DNA of 7,480 nt from an uncultured Chloroflexota bacterium (lineage in GTDB: Bacteria > Chloroflexota > Dehalococcoidia > Lucifugimonadales > CAJWER01), in assembly GCA_913030785.1 (NCBI GenBank), contig CAJWER010000143.1, positions 1-7,480 on the forward strand, given 5' to 3'. Below the pieces are notes generated by a model, which had not been told where the DNA came from, did no database searches, and saw only the letters and a list, made by a program, of their open reading frames with translations. A program made the position numbers and the translations under genes. Of this stretch, positions 6,601-7,480 are shown in pieces; position 1 is the stretch's first letter, and every line of letters begins with the position of its first letter.

Positions 6601-7480
6601 CTAGCTTGCTCCAGTCTTGACGAAGTGGATGTTCTGGACTCGATCTGTGCTGCACGTGAATCCGGTGATCCTGTTGTCCTTGTCGCGAACAAAGTAAGCG
6701 TCGGCCAGCATTAGCTTGAATTGGTCTGCACGTAGGTTGATGGGTTCCTCGTCTCCGTCGGCGTGCCTCAGGTATATTTCGGTGCCCTTGAGGACCAGTT
6801 GGAGGGTTGCCTGCAATTCGTCGTTGGAGTACTTGCCGACAAACTCCTGCAGGCGAAACTCGTCCTCCAGGTATGTGTCGGCAATCTGCCGGGTGAGCCG
6901 GGTGGCCGAAATGGAGTCCAGGTTGGTTAGGCAAATAGCGGTGAACCGCTGCTCTGGGAAGCGAATCATGTCAGTTCGAATTCCGGACCATTCTCCGGCG
7001 TGGCGGGTATTTTCGAGCCCTTTGTACTGTCCGCGGAGCAGACCGAACGCGTAGTTGGTCTCCGCTCCTGTATTTAGCATCCCACGGCTGGATATCAGTT
7101 CGATAAAGCCGCCCCCGCCTATTTTGCTGTCATAAAAATTCTGGTCCCAGAGAAACAGGTCGCCTATGGTGGTGACAAACGCGCCATGGCCTTTCACCTT
7201 GAAGTTGGTCGGATCCTCCTCGAATCCCCCTTCGGGCTTGGGGGTATAGCACTTCACGCGGTGTACGTTATCTGGCCGATCTCGGTCGAGCATGTAGGAG
7301 TCCTTCATGCCCAGCGGTCGGAAAATGTGCGCCTCAGCGAAATCACCGAACGAAGAGCCGCTCACGCGCTCGATGATCTCCGCCAGTAGCACGTAGCCGG
7401 AATTACCGTAGACGTGTCTCGCCCCCGGCTCAAGATTGAGGGATTTCTGGCGCATTATGATCTGGAGTGCGTCCGTGTGA
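6601..7480 (-). CDS. Beta-lactamase-family serine hydrolase, 5'-truncated by the window edge
   Basis: This is the C-terminal part (292 residues) of a class C beta-lactamase/penicillin-binding-protein-like serine hydrolase (family Beta-lactamase, PF00144). The frame stays open to the edge (HTDALQII before the first Met at 7455), so the true start and the nucleophile S-x-x-K motif lie outside the window. Numbering from that Met, Y16-G-N18 in HVYGNSGYVLLAEII is the second catalytic motif, HIFRPLGMKDSYM (43-55) a family landmark, and H152-A-G in RHAGEWSGIRTDMIRFPE the third (replacing KTG). Residues from about 203 (EFVGKYSNDELQA) to the end form a beta-rich C-terminal domain ending GFTCSTDRVQNIHFVK, common in peptidase/esterase-like members rather than true lactamases. 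It probably acts outside the cytoplasm as an esterase or peptidase; resistance is not implied. It converges on the VOC remnant across 89 bases holding no clear terminator. Its sampled G+C (52-58%) is lower than that of the gcv-like genes. Confidence 0.9.
   Translation of the reverse strand, partial: HTDALQIIMRQKSLNLEPGARHVYGNSGYVLLAEIIERVSGSSFGDFAEAHIFRPLGMKDSYMLDRDRPDNVHRVKCYTPKPEGGFEEDPTNFKVKGHGAFVTTIGDLFLWDQNFYDSKIGGGGFIELISSRGMLNTGAETNYAFGLLRGQYKGLENTRHAGEWSGIRTDMIRFPEQRFTAICLTNLDSISATRLTRQIADTYLEDEFRLQEFVGKYSNDELQATLQLVLKGTEIYLRHADGDEEPINLRADQFKLMLADAYFVRDKDNRITGFTCSTDRVQNIHFVKTGAS

Overview
The window is a gene-dense bacterial fragment with high G+C coding sequence (about 60-73% in hand-counted lines of the main genes). 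It carries no rRNA, tRNA or CRISPR array. The gene content is a sulfatase, a YtcJ-type amidohydrolase, a split glycine-decarboxylase-like pair and a luciferase-like monooxygenase, plus an intergenic inverted repeat of the TGTCA..CTGAG / CTCAG..TGACA type. Together these recall uncultured Chloroflexota (SAR202 / Dehalococcoidia-like) heterotrophs. That placement is inference from gene content and memory of such genomes; no marker gene is present.

Layout. Bases 3-1076 (+) hold the C-terminal part of a sulfatase whose start lies left of the window. Three bases later an amidohydrolase follows (1080-2696, +), so these two are very likely co-translated. A 211-base gap (2697-2907) holds a hairpin that may end the first transcript and a roughly 109-base imperfect inverted repeat. 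The second unit starts at 2908: a GcvPA-like protein (2908-4296) overlaps a GcvPB-like protein (4293-5876) by four bases (ATGA). Together they form the two halves of a PLP-dependent glycine-decarboxylase fold.

After 52 bases comes the first ~98 residues of a luciferase-like (LLM) monooxygenase. Its homology stops abruptly near 6225, and the C-terminal module of a VOC (glyoxalase/bleomycin-resistance) protein begins in another frame near 6218. Both genes are broken at that join. Base composition falls to about 52-58% G+C in the sampled lines right of it. The right end (6601-7480, -) is the C-terminal two thirds of a beta-lactamase-family serine hydrolase that runs out of the window and converges on the VOC remnant.

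How the genes may work together: the sulfatase and amidohydrolase look like a scavenging pair that removes sulfate esters and hydrolyses C-N bonds of organic compounds. The GcvP-like pair keeps the fold, the PLP lysine and the PLP-binding aspartate, but several motifs that are nearly invariant in true glycine decarboxylase are replaced in both subunits. No gcvH or gcvT lies in the window. The most interesting reading is a GcvP paralogue acting on a substrate other than glycine. The second notable item is the LLM/VOC join, either a real deletion scar or an assembly chimera.
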